From assembly GCF_004348895.1 (NCBI RefSeq), contig NZ_RRZK01000003.1, forward strand, positions 62,001 through 126,000: a stretch of 64,000 bases of DNA, in the 5' to 3' direction. The translations under genes and the position numbers were made by a program. Below the pieces are notes generated by a model. It was given only the letters and a program-made list of their open reading frames with translations. It was not told where the DNA came from and searched no databases. Of this stretch, positions 33,839 through 44,810 are shown piece by piece (the stretch's first letter is position 1; the number at the start of each line of letters is the position of its first letter). The DNA is from Pseudomonas vancouverensis (GTDB taxonomy: Bacteria > Pseudomonadota > Gammaproteobacteria > Pseudomonadales > Pseudomonadaceae).

Positions 33839-33862
33839 GAACCTTGGCGCTCGAAGCTGCCT

Positions 33863-35176
33863 CTATACCGCATCCCGCGGCAGCAGCAACCCAAGCGGCA
33901 AGCGCACCCGCGCTTCCAGCCCGCCACCTTCGCGATTACGCAGCTCGACATTGCCGCCATGCATCGAAGCAATCCGCTTCACGATCGCCAACCCCAAACC
34001 GGTGCCTTTGCCACCCCGTGCGCGGTCACCCCGGGTGAACGGGTTGAAAATCGCTTCCAGCTCCGCCGGATCGATCCCGGCGCCGCGGTCCATGACGCTC
34101 AGCACCACATAAGGCGCCGAGGTATCCCCCGAGACATACGCCGCCACCTCTACGCCACTGCCGGCATGATGCAGTGCGTTGCCGATCAGGTTGTTCAGCA
34201 AGCGCTTCATTGACACCCGTCGCAATGGAAACGGCTGGATCGGCTCCAGGCGCAAGTGCACCTTTTCTTCGGTCTGGTTGTAGGGCGCAGCGACCTCACG
34301 CACCAGATCGCTCAGATCGACTTCTTCCACCGACTCATCGCGACCATCGCGAATGAAGGCCAGGAACTGGTCGAGAATCGCGTCCATGTCCTCGATGTCA
34401 CGCACCATGTCGTCGGTCAGGTCGTTGCGGTCGCCCATCAGCTCGAGGGACAGGCGCAATCGGGTCAGGGGTGTCCGCAGGTCGTGGGATACCCCGGCCA
34501 GCATCAACTCGCGCTCGCGTCCGGCCTGCTCGACGTCTTCGGCCATCTGGTTGAAGGCGCGGTACACCTCGGTCATTTCACTCGGCGTATCGCTGATCGG
34601 CAGGCGCACGCTGCGACCCTGGCCCAATTGGCGCGCGGCGTACACCAGACGTTTGAGCGGCTGGTTGAGCTGACTGACGAAGATCCAGGCGGACGCCGTG
34701 GACAGCAAACCGATGGCCAGGAACCAGCCCAGCACGTTCCAGATTTTCTGGCCGCGCAGTGGGTGAGGATAGAGTGGCACTTTCAACCAGCCATCGCCCA
34801 GGCTTGGCGCCCGAACCCACAAGGCTGGCGGCGAGTGCATGCGCAGTCGAACTTCGGTGTCTGCCCCCAGCTCCGCCTGCATCTGACGCTGATAAATCTC
34901 GCTGTACGGCCAGTGCTGCTCACCCTCCGGCACACCGGTGCCGACCACGCGGATCAGGGTCGCGGCTTCGGCGATCTTGCCGCGGTTCTCCTCATCGGCA
35001 GCCCAATAGGCACGCAAGGTCAGCGCCACACCGTGGCTGTACTGACGGTCCACGAGCACGTCTTCGTTCATCAACAGATAAACGAGGGTCAGCGCCTTGG
35101 AGAACAGTACAACGATGAGCACCAGCCAAAGGGTGCGGGAGAAAAAGCTCTGGGGGAACCAAACGGGGGTTTTCAT
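33863..35176 (-). CDS. envZ: EnvZ/AmgS-type sensor histidine kinase
   Basis: A 437-residue inner-membrane sensor kinase and partner of the OmpR-type regulator encoded upstream. Membrane segments lie at about residues 15-37 and 147-169, with a short periplasmic part between them, then a HAMP linker (about 170-222), the phospho-acceptor His231 in LAGVSHDLRTPLTRLRLSLE, and an ATPase domain with NLIGNALHHA, DRGAGID and GTGLGLAI motifs. In P. aeruginosa the orthologous pair AmgS/AmgR controls the envelope-stress response to aminoglycosides. The gene is about 110 bases downstream of ompR on the same strand, separated by a REP pair. Confidence 0.93.
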   Translation of the reverse strand: MKTPVWFPQSFFSRTLWLVLIVVLFSKALTLVYLLMNEDVLVDRQYSHGVALTLRAYWAADEENRGKIAEAATLIRVVGTGVPEGEQHWPYSEIYQRQMQAELGADTEVRLRMHSPPALWVRAPSLGDGWLKVPLYPHPLRGQKIWNVLGWFLAIGLLSTASAWIFVSQLNQPLKRLVYAARQLGQGRSVRLPISDTPSEMTEVYRAFNQMAEDVEQAGRERELMLAGVSHDLRTPLTRLRLSLELMGDRNDLTDDMVRDIEDMDAILDQFLAFIRDGRDESVEEVDLSDLVREVAAPYNQTEEKVHLRLEPIQPFPLRRVSMKRLLNNLIGNALHHAGSGVEVAAYVSGDTSAPYVVLSVMDRGAGIDPAELEAIFNPFTRGDRARGGKGTGLGLAIVKRIASMHGGNVELRNREGGGLEARVRLPLGLLLPRDAV

Positions 35177-35194
35177 GGATAACCGTTACATACT

Positions 35195-35281
35195 TGCAGG
35201 AGCGAGCGATGCTCGCATATTGCGGATCGCGAGTCTGCGGGCGTGATTAGTTGCTCATCGCCCGCCGGACCCGCTCCTACA
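35195..35281. repeat. REP pair between ompR and envZ
   Basis: TGCAGGAGCGAGCGATGCTCGCA (35195-35217) faces a partner region GATCGCGAG... to GCTCCTAC (ending at 35280). The imperfect inverted pair sits in the short gap between the two minus-strand genes and may set their relative mRNA levels. Confidence 0.6.
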
Positions 35282-35290
35282 AATCGCCCA

Positions 35291-36031
35291 TCACTTGGTG
35301 GCGGTACCGTCCGGTACAAACACGTAACCCACGCCCCAGACTGTCTGGATGTAACGCGGTTTGGATGGATCGGGTTCGATCATCCGGCGCAGACGGGAAA
35401 TCTGCACATCGATGGAACGCTCGAGGGCATCCCATTCACGGCCACGGGCCAGGTTCATCAGCTTGTCCCGGGTCAGCGGCTGACGGGCGTTCATCACCAG
35501 GGCCTTGAGCACGGCAAACTCACCGGTGGTGAGCATGTGCACTTCTTCGCCGCGCTTGAGTTCGCGGGTGGCCAGGGACAGCTCGTAGTCACCGAAGGTC
35601 ACGCTTTCATCTTCGCTGCCCGGCGCGCCCGGCACCGGTGCCGACTGGCGACGCAGGACCGCCTTGACGCGGGCCATCAGTTCGTCCGGGTTGAACGGCT
35701 TGGCCAGGTAATCGTCGGCACCCAGCTCCAGGCCCTTGATGCGGCTCAACTCGTCGCCCTTGGCGGTGAGCATGATGATCGGAATCTGGTTGTTCGCGTT
35801 GCGCAGGCGGCGGCAGGCGGTCAGGCCGTCTTCGCCGGGCAGCATCAGGTCGAGTACGACCAGGTTGAACACTTCACGCGCCAGCAGGCGGTCCATTTGT
35901 TCAGTGTTCGGTACTGCGCGGGCGCGATAGCCCTTGCTGACGAAAAAGCGTTCCAGCAGGCTGCTGAGCCCTGGATCGTCGTCAACAATCAGAATTTTTT
36001 CGCCTTCAGCAGTTTGTGCAGTGCTGCTCAT
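35291..36031 (-). CDS. ompR: OmpR/AmgR-type response regulator
   Basis: A 246-residue two-component regulator. The receiver domain (residues 1-120) has the acidic cluster VDDD (around 17), phospho-acceptor Asp61 in VVLDLMLPG, and Lys111 near the family position. The C-terminal winged-helix DNA-binding domain (about 145-240) has the OmpR signature SRLRRMIEPDPSKPRYIQTVWGVGY. It is transcribed ahead of envZ on the minus strand, divergent from tex. Confidence 0.94.
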   Translation of the reverse strand: MSSTAQTAEGEKILIVDDDPGLSSLLERFFVSKGYRARAVPNTEQMDRLLAREVFNLVVLDLMLPGEDGLTACRRLRNANNQIPIIMLTAKGDELSRIKGLELGADDYLAKPFNPDELMARVKAVLRRQSAPVPGAPGSEDESVTFGDYELSLATRELKRGEEVHMLTTGEFAVLKALVMNARQPLTRDKLMNLARGREWDALERSIDVQISRLRRMIEPDPSKPRYIQTVWGVGYVFVPDGTATK

Positions 36032-36391
36032 TGGATGCTCCTTTGATCTCGGCGCGCATTATGGCGTAGCTGCCGTTATACGCACCGTGTGCATTGTTAG
36101 CAGATTTTTCCTTTACTGCCAGAAAACCGACTGCGGCGTCAGCCACCTGCGATGGCCCCGAAGGCCGGAACGCTGGTTATAATGCGCGGCGTTTTGTGTC
36201 AGGCAACGTCAGACAGGTACTACAGACCGACGCCATTCAATTTTATAGCGTCCGCAGTAATTGTTCGATTTCAGGGGTCAACGCATGGCCTGTTGACCCG
36301 GGCAGCGGTGCACGCCAGGCCGCTCAACCAGTTTCGCAATGGCTCTATTTCAATGCCTGCGGGCTGCTTTCACAATTTGTCAGGTGGTTTT
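36032..36391 (+). promoter_or_regulatory. Divergent region between ompR and tex
   Basis: This 360-base stretch holds no gene that I can support. A TATAAT sequence lies at 36178-36183, with TGG two bases upstream (36174-36176), and would give a leader of roughly 200 bases before the tex ATG at 36392. The ompR promoter should lie near 36032-36100. No riboswitch or other folded element was recognised. Confidence 0.4.
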
Positions 36392-38716
36392 ATGGACAGC
36401 ATCAACAGCCGCATTGCCGAGGAACTCGGTGTACGCCCACAACAGGTCGAAGCGGCCGTCGCGCTACTCGATGAAGGCTCAACCGTGCCCTTCATCGCCC
36501 GTTACCGTAAAGAAGTGACCGGCAGCCTCGACGATACGCAATTGCGTCATCTGGAAGAGCGCCTGCGCTACCTGCGAGAACTCGACGAACGGCGCATCAG
36601 CATCCTGGCCAGCATCCAGGAACAAGGCAAGCTGACCCCGCAGCTCGAGCGTGACATCAAACTCGCCGACACCAAGACCCGCCTCGAAGACTTGTACCTG
36701 CCGTACAAGCAGAAGCGCCGCACCAAGGGCCAGATCGCCCTGGAAGCCGGCCTCGGCGACTTGGCCGACGGCCTGTTCAACGATCCGTCCCTGAATCCGG
36801 AAACTGAAGCGGCACGTTTCATCGACGCGGAAAAAGGCGTGGCCGATGTGAAGGCGGCCCTCGAAGGCGCCAAGTACATCCTGATGGAGCGCTTCGCCGA
36901 AGACGCCGGTCTGCTCGACAAACTGCGTAACTACCTCAAGCAGGAAGCCACCCTCAGTGCCCGCGTGATCGCCGGCAAGGAAGAGGAAGGCGCCAAGTTC
37001 CGCGACTACTTCGAACACGATGAGCCGCTCAAGAGCATGCCTTCGCACCGTGCATTGGCGATTTTCCGCGGTCGCAACGAAGGCATCCTCAGCTCCGCGC
37101 TGAAGGTCGGCGACGAATTGCCGGGCACCATGCACCCGTGCGAAGGCATGATCGGCCAGCAGTTCGGCATCCAGAACCAGAACCGCGCCGCCGACAAATG
37201 GCTGGGCGAAGTGGTGCGCTGGACCTGGAAGGTCAAGCTCTACACGCATTTGGAAACCGACTTGCTGGGTGAGCTGCGCGACGGCGCGGAAACCGAAGCG
37301 ATCAACGTGTTCGCCCACAACCTGCACGACCTGCTGCTGTCGGCCCCGGCCGGCCCGCGTGCCACCCTCGGTCTCGACCCTGGCCTGCGCACCGGTTGCA
37401 AGGTCGCGGTGGTCGATGCCACCGGCAAGCTGCTCGATCACGCCACGGTTTACCCGCACGTGCCGCACAACAAGTGGGACCAGACCCTCGCCGTACTCGC
37501 CGCACTGTGCGCCAAGCACTCGGTGGACCTGATCGCCATCGGCAACGGCACCGCCAGCCGTGAGACCGACAAGCTGGCCGCGGACCTGATCAAGAAATAC
37601 CCGGCCATGAAAATGACCAAGGTCATGGTGTCTGAAGCCGGTGCTTCGGTTTACTCGGCCTCGGAACTGGCGTCCAAGGAATTCCCGGACCTCGACGTGT
37701 CGATCCGTGGCGCCGTGTCGATTGCCCGCCGCCTGCAGGATCCACTGGCGGAGCTGGTGAAAATCGACCCGAAATCCATCGGCGTCGGCCAGTACCAGCA
37801 CGACGTGTCGCAGCTGAAACTGGCCCGCGGCCTGGATGCGGTCGTCGAAGACTGCGTGAACGCCGTCGGCGTGGACGTGAACACCGCGTCCGTGGCGCTG
37901 CTGGCACGCATCTCCGGTCTCAACGCGACCCTGGCACAGAACATCGTCAGCCACCGTGACGAACACGGTGCGTTCAAGACTCGCGCCGCCCTGAAGAAAG
38001 TCGCCCGCCTGGGTGAAAAAACCTTCGAGCAGGCTGCAGGATTCCTGCGCGTCATGAACGGCGACAACCCGCTGGACTCCTCCGCAGTTCACCCGGAAGC
38101 CTATCCGCTGGTGCAGCGCATTGCCGCTGAAACCGACCGCGACATTCGCTCGCTGATCGGCGATGCCGCGTTCCTCAAACGCCTCGATCCGAAGAAATTC
38201 ACCGACGAAACCTTCGGCCTGCCGACGGTCACCGACATCCTGCAAGAGCTGGAGAAACCGGGTCGCGACCCACGTCCAGAGTTCAAGACCGCCGAGTTCC
38301 AGGACGGCGTCGAAGACCTCAAGGACCTGCAACTGGGCATGATCCTCGAAGGCGTGGTGACCAACGTGACCAACTTCGGTGCATTCGTCGACATCGGCGT
38401 GCATCAGGACGGTTTGGTACACATCTCTGCGCTTTCGGAGAAGTTCATCAAGGACCCTCGCGAAGCGGTGAAGGCCGGTGACGTGGTGAAGGTGAAGGTC
38501 ATGGAAGTCGACATCCCGCGCAAACGCGTTGGCCTGTCGATGCGCATGAGCGACACCCCGGGCGAGAAAATCGACGGCGCTCGTGGCGCGCGTCCTGGCT
38601 CGGCACCGCGCCAGTCGCAGAACAGCGCACCACGCAAGGAAACTGCCACGGCAGCGCCGAGCAACAATGCCATGGCATCGCTGTTCGCCAACGCCAAGCA
38701 GTTGAAGAAACGTTGA
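36392..38716 (+). CDS. tex: Tex family transcription accessory protein
   Basis: A 774-residue RNA-binding protein related to eukaryotic Spt6 and implicated in transcription and, in some species, toxin gene expression. The ATG at 36392 has GGTGG about five bases upstream and starts the family's N-terminus ([23 protein letters not shown]). Visible parts are a helical N-terminal domain, a YqgF-like domain (about residues 320-440, with [14 protein letters not shown]), helix-hairpin-helix segments (about 490-570) and an S1 RNA-binding domain near residues 645-715 ([31 protein letters not shown]). The C-terminal tail is basic and disordered. The stop codon overlaps the ATG of the next gene by one base (TGATG). 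Confidence 0.95.
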   Translation: MDSINSRIAEELGVRPQQVEAAVALLDEGSTVPFIARYRKEVTGSLDDTQLRHLEERLRYLRELDERRISILASIQEQGKLTPQLERDIKLADTKTRLEDLYLPYKQKRRTKGQIALEAGLGDLADGLFNDPSLNPETEAARFIDAEKGVADVKAALEGAKYILMERFAEDAGLLDKLRNYLKQEATLSARVIAGKEEEGAKFRDYFEHDEPLKSMPSHRALAIFRGRNEGILSSALKVGDELPGTMHPCEGMIGQQFGIQNQNRAADKWLGEVVRWTWKVKLYTHLETDLLGELRDGAETEAINVFAHNLHDLLLSAPAGPRATLGLDPGLRTGCKVAVVDATGKLLDHATVYPHVPHNKWDQTLAVLAALCAKHSVDLIAIGNGTASRETDKLAADLIKKYPAMKMTKVMVSEAGASVYSASELASKEFPDLDVSIRGAVSIARRLQDPLAELVKIDPKSIGVGQYQHDVSQLKLARGLDAVVEDCVNAVGVDVNTASVALLARISGLNATLAQNIVSHRDEHGAFKTRAALKKVARLGEKTFEQAAGFLRVMNGDNPLDSSAVHPEAYPLVQRIAAETDRDIRSLIGDAAFLKRLDPKKFTDETFGLPTVTDILQELEKPGRDPRPEFKTAEFQDGVEDLKDLQLGMILEGVVTNVTNFGAFVDIGVHQDGLVHISALSEKFIKDPREAVKAGDVVKVKVMEVDIPRKRVGLSMRMSDTPGEKIDGARGARPGSAPRQSQNSAPRKETATAAPSNNAMASLFANAKQLKKR

Positions 38717-39099
38717 TGGACATCCCTGCCGGGCTGACCGAAAGCGCGTTTTTCAGGCTGCTGGGCTGTCGCTTGCACAGTCTGGAAACCGGGGTGGCGC
38801 AAGTCGCCCTGGTGCTGGAGCCGCAGCTGCGCAACCGCGGTGGCAAGCTGCACGGCGGGGCCTTGTTCAGTCTGGTGGACATCGCCATGGGCCTGGCTTG
38901 CTCCAGCACCCACGGCTTTGACCAGCAGAGTGCGACCATCGAATGCAAGATCAACTACATCCGCGCCGTCTCTGACGGCGAGGTGATGTGCACGGCCCGG
39001 GTGATCCATCCGGGCCGGCGCACCATGGTGGTCGAAGCCGATGTGATGCAAGGCGACAAACTGGTCGCTAAAGCACAAGGCACCTTCGCTGTCCTGTAG
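38716..39099 (+). CDS. PaaI-family hotdog thioesterase
   Basis: A 127-residue hotdog-fold thioesterase of the PaaI/YigI type with the family segment GGKLHGGALFSLVDIAMGLA (about residues 42-61), where an Asp in LVDIA is catalytic in related enzymes. The start overlaps the tex stop by one base (TGATG), so it is translated together with Tex. The physiological acyl-CoA substrate is not known. A long REPIN follows before gshA. Confidence 0.85.
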   Translation: MDIPAGLTESAFFRLLGCRLHSLETGVAQVALVLEPQLRNRGGKLHGGALFSLVDIAMGLACSSTHGFDQQSATIECKINYIRAVSDGEVMCTARVIHPGRRTMVVEADVMQGDKLVAKAQGTFAVL

Positions 39100-39144
39100 C
39101 TAGATGTCATCGATTTGAGTTAATTTCAGCGCTATGCCGTTCCC

Positions 39145-39244
39145 TGTAGGAGCGAGCATGCTCGCGATGGGCGTCAACGATGACGCTGGTAGCCTGACAC
39201 CCAGCGGTGTTCTCGGGTCCATCGCGAGCATGCTCGCTCCTACA
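39145..39244. repeat. REPIN (paired REP) between the thioesterase gene and gshA
   Basis: A 26-base arm TGTAGGAGCGAGCATGCTCG... (39145-39170) is repeated perfectly inverted at 39219-39244, with a 48-base spacer. This is the classic Pseudomonas fluorescens REPIN layout: two REP copies facing each other. Confidence 0.85.
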
Positions 39245-39371
39245 ACGGATCTGTGCAGTTTTTGATCAATCAGCGACAAAAACCAGGCGAAAACGCCAGT
39301 TTTAACTTCACCCTTGTAGACCGTCCTGCCCACCCCCATATTGGGGCGACTGACGCGTGAAGGAATCCAAC

Positions 39372-40955
39372 TTGAGCGAACTTCTCAACCGCCGCCTGGC
39401 CCTGCTCGGCGAGCGCGCTAACCTCTCTCTGCTCGAGCAGTGCCTTCACGGCATCGAACGTGAATGCCTGCGCGTAACCGGCGAAGGTCGCCTGGCGCAA
39501 ACGCCGCACCCGGAAGAACTGGGTTCCGCGCTGACCAACGAACAGATCACCACCGACTATTCCGAGTCGCTGCTGGAGTTCATCACGCCAGCCCTGCCCG
39601 ACCCGGCGGACACCCTGGAGAGCCTGGACAGTATTCATCGCTTTGCCTACAGCAAGCTCGGCAACGAGTACCTGTGGAGCCCATCGATGCCGTGCCCGCT
39701 GCCGGCCGAGGAAGACATCCCGATCGCCTATTACGGCACCTCCAACATCGGGCAGCTCAAGTATGTGTACCGCAAGGGCCTGGCCCTGCGTTACGGCAAG
39801 ACCATGCAATGCATTGCCGGCATTCACTACAACTTCTCCCTGCCGGAAAAGCTCTGGCCGTTGCTCAAGCAGGCCGAGGGTTTTGTCGGCACCGACCGCG
39901 ATTTCCAGTCGTCGTCCTACATTGCATTGATCCGCAACTTCCGCCGCTACAGCTGGCTGCTGATGTACCTGTTCGGTGCCTCGCCAGCGCTGGACGCCGG
40001 CTTCCTGCGCGGTCGCTCGCACCAGTTGGAACAACTGGATCCGCACACCCTGTACCTGCCGTACGCCACCAGCCTGCGCATGAGCGACCTGGGTTACCAG
40101 AGCAACGCCCAGGCCGGTCTGACCCCGTGCTACAACGATCTGGTCAGCTACACCGACAGCCTGCGCAAAGCGGTGGCCACCCCGTACGCGCCGTACGTTG
40201 AAGTCGGCACGCACAAGGACGGTGAGTGGGTGCAGCTCAACACCAACATCCTGCAGATCGAAAACGAGTACTACTCCAACATCCGTCCAAAACGCGTGAC
40301 CTACACCGGCGAGCGGCCGATCCAGGCGCTGATGGCCCGTGGCATTCAGTACGTCGAAGTGCGTTGCCTGGACATCAACCCGTTCCTGCCGATGGGCATC
40401 GACCTCACCGAGTCGCGATTCCTCGATGCGTTCCTGCTGTACTGCGCACTCAATGACAGCCCGCTGCTGACCAACACCAGCTGCAGTAACGCGACCTCGA
40501 ACTTCCTCAGCGTGGTCAAGGAGGGTCGTCGTCCTGGCCTGCAATTGCAGCGCGACGGGCAACCGGTCGACCTGAAGGAATGGGCGGGCGAACTGCTGGA
40601 GAAAATCGCGCCACTGGCAGCGCTGCTCGACCAGAGCCACGGCAGCGACGTCCATAGCAAAGCGCTGGACGCGCAGATGGCCAAGGTCCTGGATTCGTCC
40701 CTGACCCCCTCGGCCCAAGTGCTGGCAGCCATGGCCGAACACAAGGAAAGTTTCGCCCAGTTCTCCCTGCGTCAGAGTCAGGCCCATGCCGAGTTCTTCC
40801 GCAGCGAACCGCTGCCGGCTGAAGAACAAGCGAAGTTTGAAGAACTGGCGCGCTCGTCGCTGGCCCAGCAGGCGGAACTGGAGCAGAACGAGGTGGGTGA
40901 TTTCGACGTGTTTGTCGGGGCTTACCAGGCCAGCATTCTGGCGATCAGTAACTGA
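39372..40955 (+). CDS. gshA: Glutamate-cysteine ligase
   Basis: A 527-residue enzyme that catalyses the first step of glutathione synthesis, joining glutamate and cysteine. The TTG at 39372 is chosen because GAAGGA lies eight bases upstream and the length matches the family (about 527); an in-frame GTG at 39357 is five codons earlier. Family segments include [26 protein letters not shown] (around residue 25), [13 protein letters not shown] (around 60), and the binding region [13 protein letters not shown] (around 143). It belongs to the proteobacterial GshA (class 1) family. A long perfect inverted repeat follows at 40974-41017. Confidence 0.95.
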   Translation: MSELLNRRLALLGERANLSLLEQCLHGIERECLRVTGEGRLAQTPHPEELGSALTNEQITTDYSESLLEFITPALPDPADTLESLDSIHRFAYSKLGNEYLWSPSMPCPLPAEEDIPIAYYGTSNIGQLKYVYRKGLALRYGKTMQCIAGIHYNFSLPEKLWPLLKQAEGFVGTDRDFQSSSYIALIRNFRRYSWLLMYLFGASPALDAGFLRGRSHQLEQLDPHTLYLPYATSLRMSDLGYQSNAQAGLTPCYNDLVSYTDSLRKAVATPYAPYVEVGTHKDGEWVQLNTNILQIENEYYSNIRPKRVTYTGERPIQALMARGIQYVEVRCLDINPFLPMGIDLTESRFLDAFLLYCALNDSPLLTNTSCSNATSNFLSVVKEGRRPGLQLQRDGQPVDLKEWAGELLEKIAPLAALLDQSHGSDVHSKALDAQMAKVLDSSLTPSAQVLAAMAEHKESFAQFSLRQSQAHAEFFRSEPLPAEEQAKFEELARSSLAQQAELEQNEVGDFDVFVGAYQASILAISN

Positions 40956-40973
40956 TCCCAACCCTATGGCAAC

Positions 40974-41017
40974 AGGCTTCTGTGGTGAGGGGATTGATCA
41001 CCTCACCACAGAAGCCT
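40974..41017. terminator. Long perfect inverted repeat after gshA
   Basis: AGGCTTCTGTGGTGAGG (40974-40990) pairs perfectly with its reverse complement at 41001-41017, a 17-base stem with a ten-base loop, 19 bases after the gshA stop. There is no T run, only TCTCACA, so it may be a Rho-dependent or weak terminator that also protects the mRNA end. Confidence 0.55.
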
Positions 41018-41049
41018 TCTCACATCGGCAAGACTGTCCTCTCATAAGC

Positions 41050-41094
41050 TAATTCGAAAAAGTTATTTATTTTCGAATTCTTAGATCATTTAGT
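41050..41094 (+). promoter_or_regulatory. AT-rich promoter/operator of tauABCD
   Basis: AATTCGAAAA (41051-41060) faces TTTTCGAATT (41070-41079) across nine bases, a perfect ten-base palindrome in an AT-rich segment. A TTTAGT -10-like sequence lies at 41089-41094, 45 bases before the tauA ATG. The layout resembles LysR-type (CysB) operators of sulfur-starvation operons. It has a close partner upstream of tcyJ (see findings). Confidence 0.55.
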
Positions 41095-41139
41095 CTCCTC
41101 ATCACGCCCACACTCGGTCGCCTGATCAGGAGCTTCCCC

Positions 41140-42117
41140 ATGAAACTGACTTTCCCCCTTCGCTTGCTGGCGGCCGCGTCTTTGGCAACCGCCAGTTTTT
41201 TTGCCCAGGCAGCCGACGTCACCGTCGCCTACCAGACCACCGTTGACCCGGCGAAAGTCGCCCAGGCCGACGGCGCCTACGAAAAAGCCACCAAGGCCGA
41301 TATCAGCTGGCGCAAGTTCGACAACGGTGCGGACATCATTGCCGCCATCGCCTCTGGTGACGTGCAGATCGGCTACCTCGGTTCCAGCCCGCTGACCGCT
41401 GCAATCACCCGCAAAGTGCCGGTGGAAACCTTCCTGATTGCCACCCAGATCGGCGCTGCCGAAGCACTGGTTGCGCGTGACGGCTCCGGTATCAAGACGC
41501 CGCAGGATCTGATCGGCAAGAAAATCGCCGTTCCGTTCGTATCCACCGGCCACTACAGCCTGCTTGCGGCACTCAAGCACTGGAACATCGATCCGTCGAA
41601 AGTCACCGTCCTCAACCTCGCGCCGCCGGCGATCATTGCCGCCTGGAAGCGCGGTGACATCGACGCCACTTACGTGTGGGACCCGGCCCTGGGCGTTGCC
41701 AAGGAAAACGGCAAGGTGCTGATCACTTCCGGTGAGCTGGCCAAGTTCGGTGCGCCGACCTTCGACGCCTGGATCGTGCGCAAGGACTTCGCGGAGAAGC
41801 ATCCGGACATCGTCACCGCGTTCGCCAAGGTGACCCTCGATGCCTACGCCAACTACCGCAAAGACCCGCAAGCCTGGCTCGCCGACCAGAGCAACGTCGA
41901 CAAGCTGGTGAAACTGTCCGGCGCCAAGGCCGCCGACATTCCGCTGCTGCTGCAAGGCAACGTCTATCCGCTGGCGGCTGACCAGGTCATCACTCTGGGT
42001 GCACCGACTACCAAAGCCATCACCGACACCGCGGCGTTCCTCAAGGAACAAGGCAAGGTCGAGGCGGTACTGCCGGACTACGCGCCGTACGTCAGCGCCA
42101 AGTTCATCACCAACTGA
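41140..42117 (+). CDS. tauA: Taurine ABC transporter substrate-binding protein
   Basis: A 325-residue periplasmic binding protein of the NitT/TauT family. It has a signal peptide (about residues 1-24, ending FFAQAAD), and the mature protein contains the family segments [29 protein letters not shown] and [17 protein letters not shown]. The mature protein would capture taurine for uptake as a sulfur source. GATCAGGAG before the ATG gives a good ribosome binding site. It is the first gene of tauABCD, about 100 bases after the AT-rich operator. Confidence 0.93.
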   Translation: MKLTFPLRLLAAASLATASFFAQAADVTVAYQTTVDPAKVAQADGAYEKATKADISWRKFDNGADIIAAIASGDVQIGYLGSSPLTAAITRKVPVETFLIATQIGAAEALVARDGSGIKTPQDLIGKKIAVPFVSTGHYSLLAALKHWNIDPSKVTVLNLAPPAIIAAWKRGDIDATYVWDPALGVAKENGKVLITSGELAKFGAPTFDAWIVRKDFAEKHPDIVTAFAKVTLDAYANYRKDPQAWLADQSNVDKLVKLSGAKAADIPLLLQGNVYPLAADQVITLGAPTTKAITDTAAFLKEQGKVEAVLPDYAPYVSAKFITN

Positions 42118-42133
42118 TCGGGAGTTCATTGCG

Positions 42134-42928
42134 ATGGCCTTGCTACAGCTGGAGCGCATCAGCGCACAGTACCCTGGCAGCCCGGAACCGGTGCTGGCGG
42201 ATATTTCCCTGACCCTGGGGCCCCAGCAGTTGCTGGTCGCCCTCGGCCCGTCCGGCAGTGGCAAGACTTCGCTGTTGAACCTGATTGCCGGTTTCGTCGA
42301 ACCCAGTGCCGGGCGCATCACCCTTGACGGTGTGCCGGTCAAAGGCCCGAGCGCCGAACGCGGCGTGGTGTTTCAGGACGACGCGCTGCTGCCGTGGCAA
42401 GACGTGCTGGCCAATGTCGGCTTCGGCCTGGAACTGGCCGGCATCGCCCGGGACAAGCGCGAAGCCCGCGCCCGGGAAATGCTCTCGCTGGTCGATCTTT
42501 CCGGTTTCGAGCAGCGCCGCATCTGGCAGCTTTCCGGCGGCCAGAAGCAGCGCGTCGGCCTGGCCCGCGCCCTTGCGGCCGACCCGCGCGTGTTGCTGAT
42601 GGACGAGCCGTTCGGCGCCCTCGATGCCTTTACCCGCGAGCAGATGCAGGAACTGCTGCTGCAAGTCTGGCGGCGTACGGCGAAACCGGTGTTCCTGATT
42701 ACCCACGACATCGAAGAAGCGGTATTCCTCGCCACCGACCTGATTCTGTTGGCGCCCAACCCGGGGCAGATCGTCGAGCGCCTGAACCTCGACTTCGGTC
42801 AACGCTACGCCGCCGGCGAGTCGGCCCGGGCGATCAAATCCGACCCACGTTTTATCGAAACCCGCGAACACGTGCTCGCCAGAGTGTTCTCCCAACGCAG
42901 TGCCGCCCAGCGGCAGGAGCGCGCATGA
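42134..42928 (+). CDS. tauB: Taurine ABC transporter ATP-binding protein
   Basis: A 264-residue ABC ATPase with Walker [10 protein letters not shown] (around residue 40), Q-loop, the LSGGQKQR signature around residue 136, Walker [15 protein letters not shown] and a switch His in THDIEEAV. It powers TauAC-mediated taurine import. The ATG at 42134 is preceded by GGAG about ten bases upstream; the longer open frame overlapping the end of tauA is not credible. It overlaps tauC by four bases (ATGA). Confidence 0.94.
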   Translation: MALLQLERISAQYPGSPEPVLADISLTLGPQQLLVALGPSGSGKTSLLNLIAGFVEPSAGRITLDGVPVKGPSAERGVVFQDDALLPWQDVLANVGFGLELAGIARDKREARAREMLSLVDLSGFEQRRIWQLSGGQKQRVGLARALAADPRVLLMDEPFGALDAFTREQMQELLLQVWRRTAKPVFLITHDIEEAVFLATDLILLAPNPGQIVERLNLDFGQRYAAGESARAIKSDPRFIETREHVLARVFSQRSAAQRQERA

Positions 42929-43755
42929 GCAGTTACGAGATTCCCGTCGCATTAAAAACAGGCGCTACCGTGACGCCGGTGCGTCGCAGCCTGAGCACAC
43001 GCTGGATCAGCGTGCTGACACTGGTTGCGCTGATTGTGATCTGGTGGGCGGTGACGGCGACCGGCCTGATCGAGCCACTGTTCCTGCCACCACCCTCTGC
43101 CGTGTTGCAAAAAGGCTGGTTGCTGGCCACCAGCGGCTACATGGACTCGACCCTGTGGCAACACCTCGGCGCCAGCCTCAGCCGCATTGGCCTTGGCCTC
43201 GGGTTTGCCGTGCTGACCGCAGTGCCCGTGGGCATCGCCATCGGCGCCAACCGCATTGCCCGTGGCGTGCTCGACCCGCTGATCGAGTTCTACCGGCCGA
43301 TTCCGCCGCTGGCCTATCTGCCGCTGATCGTGATCTGGTGCGGCATCGGCGAGGTGTCGAAAGTACTGCTGATCTACCTGGCGATCTTCGCCCCGATTGC
43401 CATTGCCACGGCCACCGGTGTGCGCACCGTCGACCCGGCCAAACTGCGTGCCGCGCAGTCCTTGGGCGCGACTCGCGCACAGTTGATTCGTCATGTGATT
43501 TTGCCGAGTGCCTTGCCGGACATCCTGACCGGTGTGCGCATCGGCCTCGGCGTGGGTTGGTCGACCCTGGTGGCTGCCGAACTGATCGCCGCCACCAGCG
43601 GCCTGGGCTTCATGGTGCAGTCCGCCGCGCAGTTCCTCGTCACTGATGTAGTGGTGTTGGGAATCCTGGTGATTGCCCTGATCGCCTTCGCCATGGAAAT
43701 GGGCCTGCGCGCCCTGCAACGCAAGTTGGTGCCATGGCACGGCCAGGCCCACTGA
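42925..43755 (+). CDS. tauC: Taurine ABC transporter permease
   Basis: A 276-residue inner-membrane permease with about six hydrophobic helices. The EAA loop is around residues 180-210 ([26 protein letters not shown]), where the ATPase docks. The start overlaps the tauB stop by four bases, so translation is coupled. It completes the TauABC importer. Confidence 0.92.
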   Translation: MSSYEIPVALKTGATVTPVRRSLSTRWISVLTLVALIVIWWAVTATGLIEPLFLPPPSAVLQKGWLLATSGYMDSTLWQHLGASLSRIGLGLGFAVLTAVPVGIAIGANRIARGVLDPLIEFYRPIPPLAYLPLIVIWCGIGEVSKVLLIYLAIFAPIAIATATGVRTVDPAKLRAAQSLGATRAQLIRHVILPSALPDILTGVRIGLGVGWSTLVAAELIAATSGLGFMVQSAAQFLVTDVVVLGILVIALIAFAMEMGLRALQRKLVPWHGQAH

Positions 43756-43817
43756 GCTTCGTCGTAGAAATAACCTTGTGGGAACCTGGATATACCCCCG
43801 GATTGAAGAGAAAGACC

Positions 43818-44660
43818 ATGAGCCACCTGACCATCGTTCCATTAAGCTCCGCCCTTGGCGCACAAATCAGCGGCGTCGACATCAGCCAACCGCTGAACCT
43901 GGAACAACGCGATGCCATCGAACAAGCCCTGCTCAAGCACCAGGTGCTGTTCTTCCGTGATCAACCGGTCACCCCGCAGCAACAGGCACGCTTCGCCGCC
44001 AATTTCGGCGATCTGCACATTCACCCGATCTACCCCAATGTGCCGGAACAACCGGAAGTACTGATCCTCGACACCGCCGTCACCGACGTGCGCGACAACG
44101 CGATCTGGCACACCGACGTGACCTTCCTGCCGACCCCGGCCATGGGCGCGGTGCTCAGCGCCAAGCTGCTGCCGGAGTTTGGTGGCGACACCTTATGGGC
44201 TAGCGGCATCGCGGCGTACGAAGCCTTGTCGGCACCACTGAAAGCCTTGCTCGAAGGGCTGACCGCGACCCACGATTTCACCCGTTCGTTTCCGCTGGAG
44301 CGTTATGGCAACACGCCTGAAGCACTGGCCCAGTGGGAAGAGGCGCGGCGCAAGAACCCACCGCTGTCACACCCGGTGATCCGCACCCACCCGGTCAGCG
44401 GAAGGCGTTCGTTGTTCGTCAATGAAGGCTTCACTTCGAAGATCAACGAACTGTCGGAAACCGAGAGCGAGGCGATCCTGAAGTTTCTGTTCGCCCACGC
44501 AACGCGCCCGGAGTTCACCATCCGCTGGCGCTGGCAGCAGGACGACATCGCGTTCTGGGATAACCGCGTGACACAACATTACGCCGTGGATGATTACCGA
44601 CCGGCGCGGCGGGTGATGCAGCGGGCGACGGTGTTGGGGGATGTGCCGTTTTTTCGCTGA
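43818..44660 (+). CDS. tauD: Taurine dioxygenase TauD
   Basis: A 280-residue iron(II)/2-oxoglutarate-dependent dioxygenase that hydroxylates taurine; the product breaks down to sulfite and aminoacetaldehyde, freeing sulfur for biosynthesis. The iron-binding facial triad is visible: His98 and Asp100 in [10 protein letters not shown] and His254 in [20 protein letters not shown], with the 2-oxoglutarate-binding Arg shortly after. The ATG at 43818 is in the family position. It is the last gene of the tau operon and is followed by a REP pair. Confidence 0.95.
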   Translation: MSHLTIVPLSSALGAQISGVDISQPLNLEQRDAIEQALLKHQVLFFRDQPVTPQQQARFAANFGDLHIHPIYPNVPEQPEVLILDTAVTDVRDNAIWHTDVTFLPTPAMGAVLSAKLLPEFGGDTLWASGIAAYEALSAPLKALLEGLTATHDFTRSFPLERYGNTPEALAQWEEARRKNPPLSHPVIRTHPVSGRRSLFVNEGFTSKINELSETESEAILKFLFAHATRPEFTIRWRWQQDDIAFWDNRVTQHYAVDDYRPARRVMQRATVLGDVPFFR

Positions 44661-44691
44661 TCAGTCGGTTTTGTACTGACGTTGATGGCCC

Positions 44692-44770
44692 TATCGCGAG
44701 CAAGCTCGCTCCCACAATGGTTCCGGGTTGACACTACCCCTGTGGGAGCGGCGGTGCGACTTGCCCGCGA
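44692..44770. repeat. REP pair between tauD and the aldo-keto reductase gene
   Basis: TATCGCGAGCAAGCTCGCTCCCACA (ends 44717) faces CTGTGGGAGCGGCGGTGCGAC... (starting 44739), the usual inverted REP arrangement between converging genes. Confidence 0.65.
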
Positions 44771-44810
44771 AGAGGCCCGAACAGACGCCGCAACGTCCGG
44801 CGCCAAACTG

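Noticed and set aside
36479-38422. A 647-codon minus-strand open frame opposite tex
   Set aside because: It is the typical long antisense frame of a high-GC gene and has no coding evidence.
39270-40961. A 563-codon minus-strand open frame opposite gshA
   Set aside because: It shows no family features and lies opposite a confidently assigned gene.
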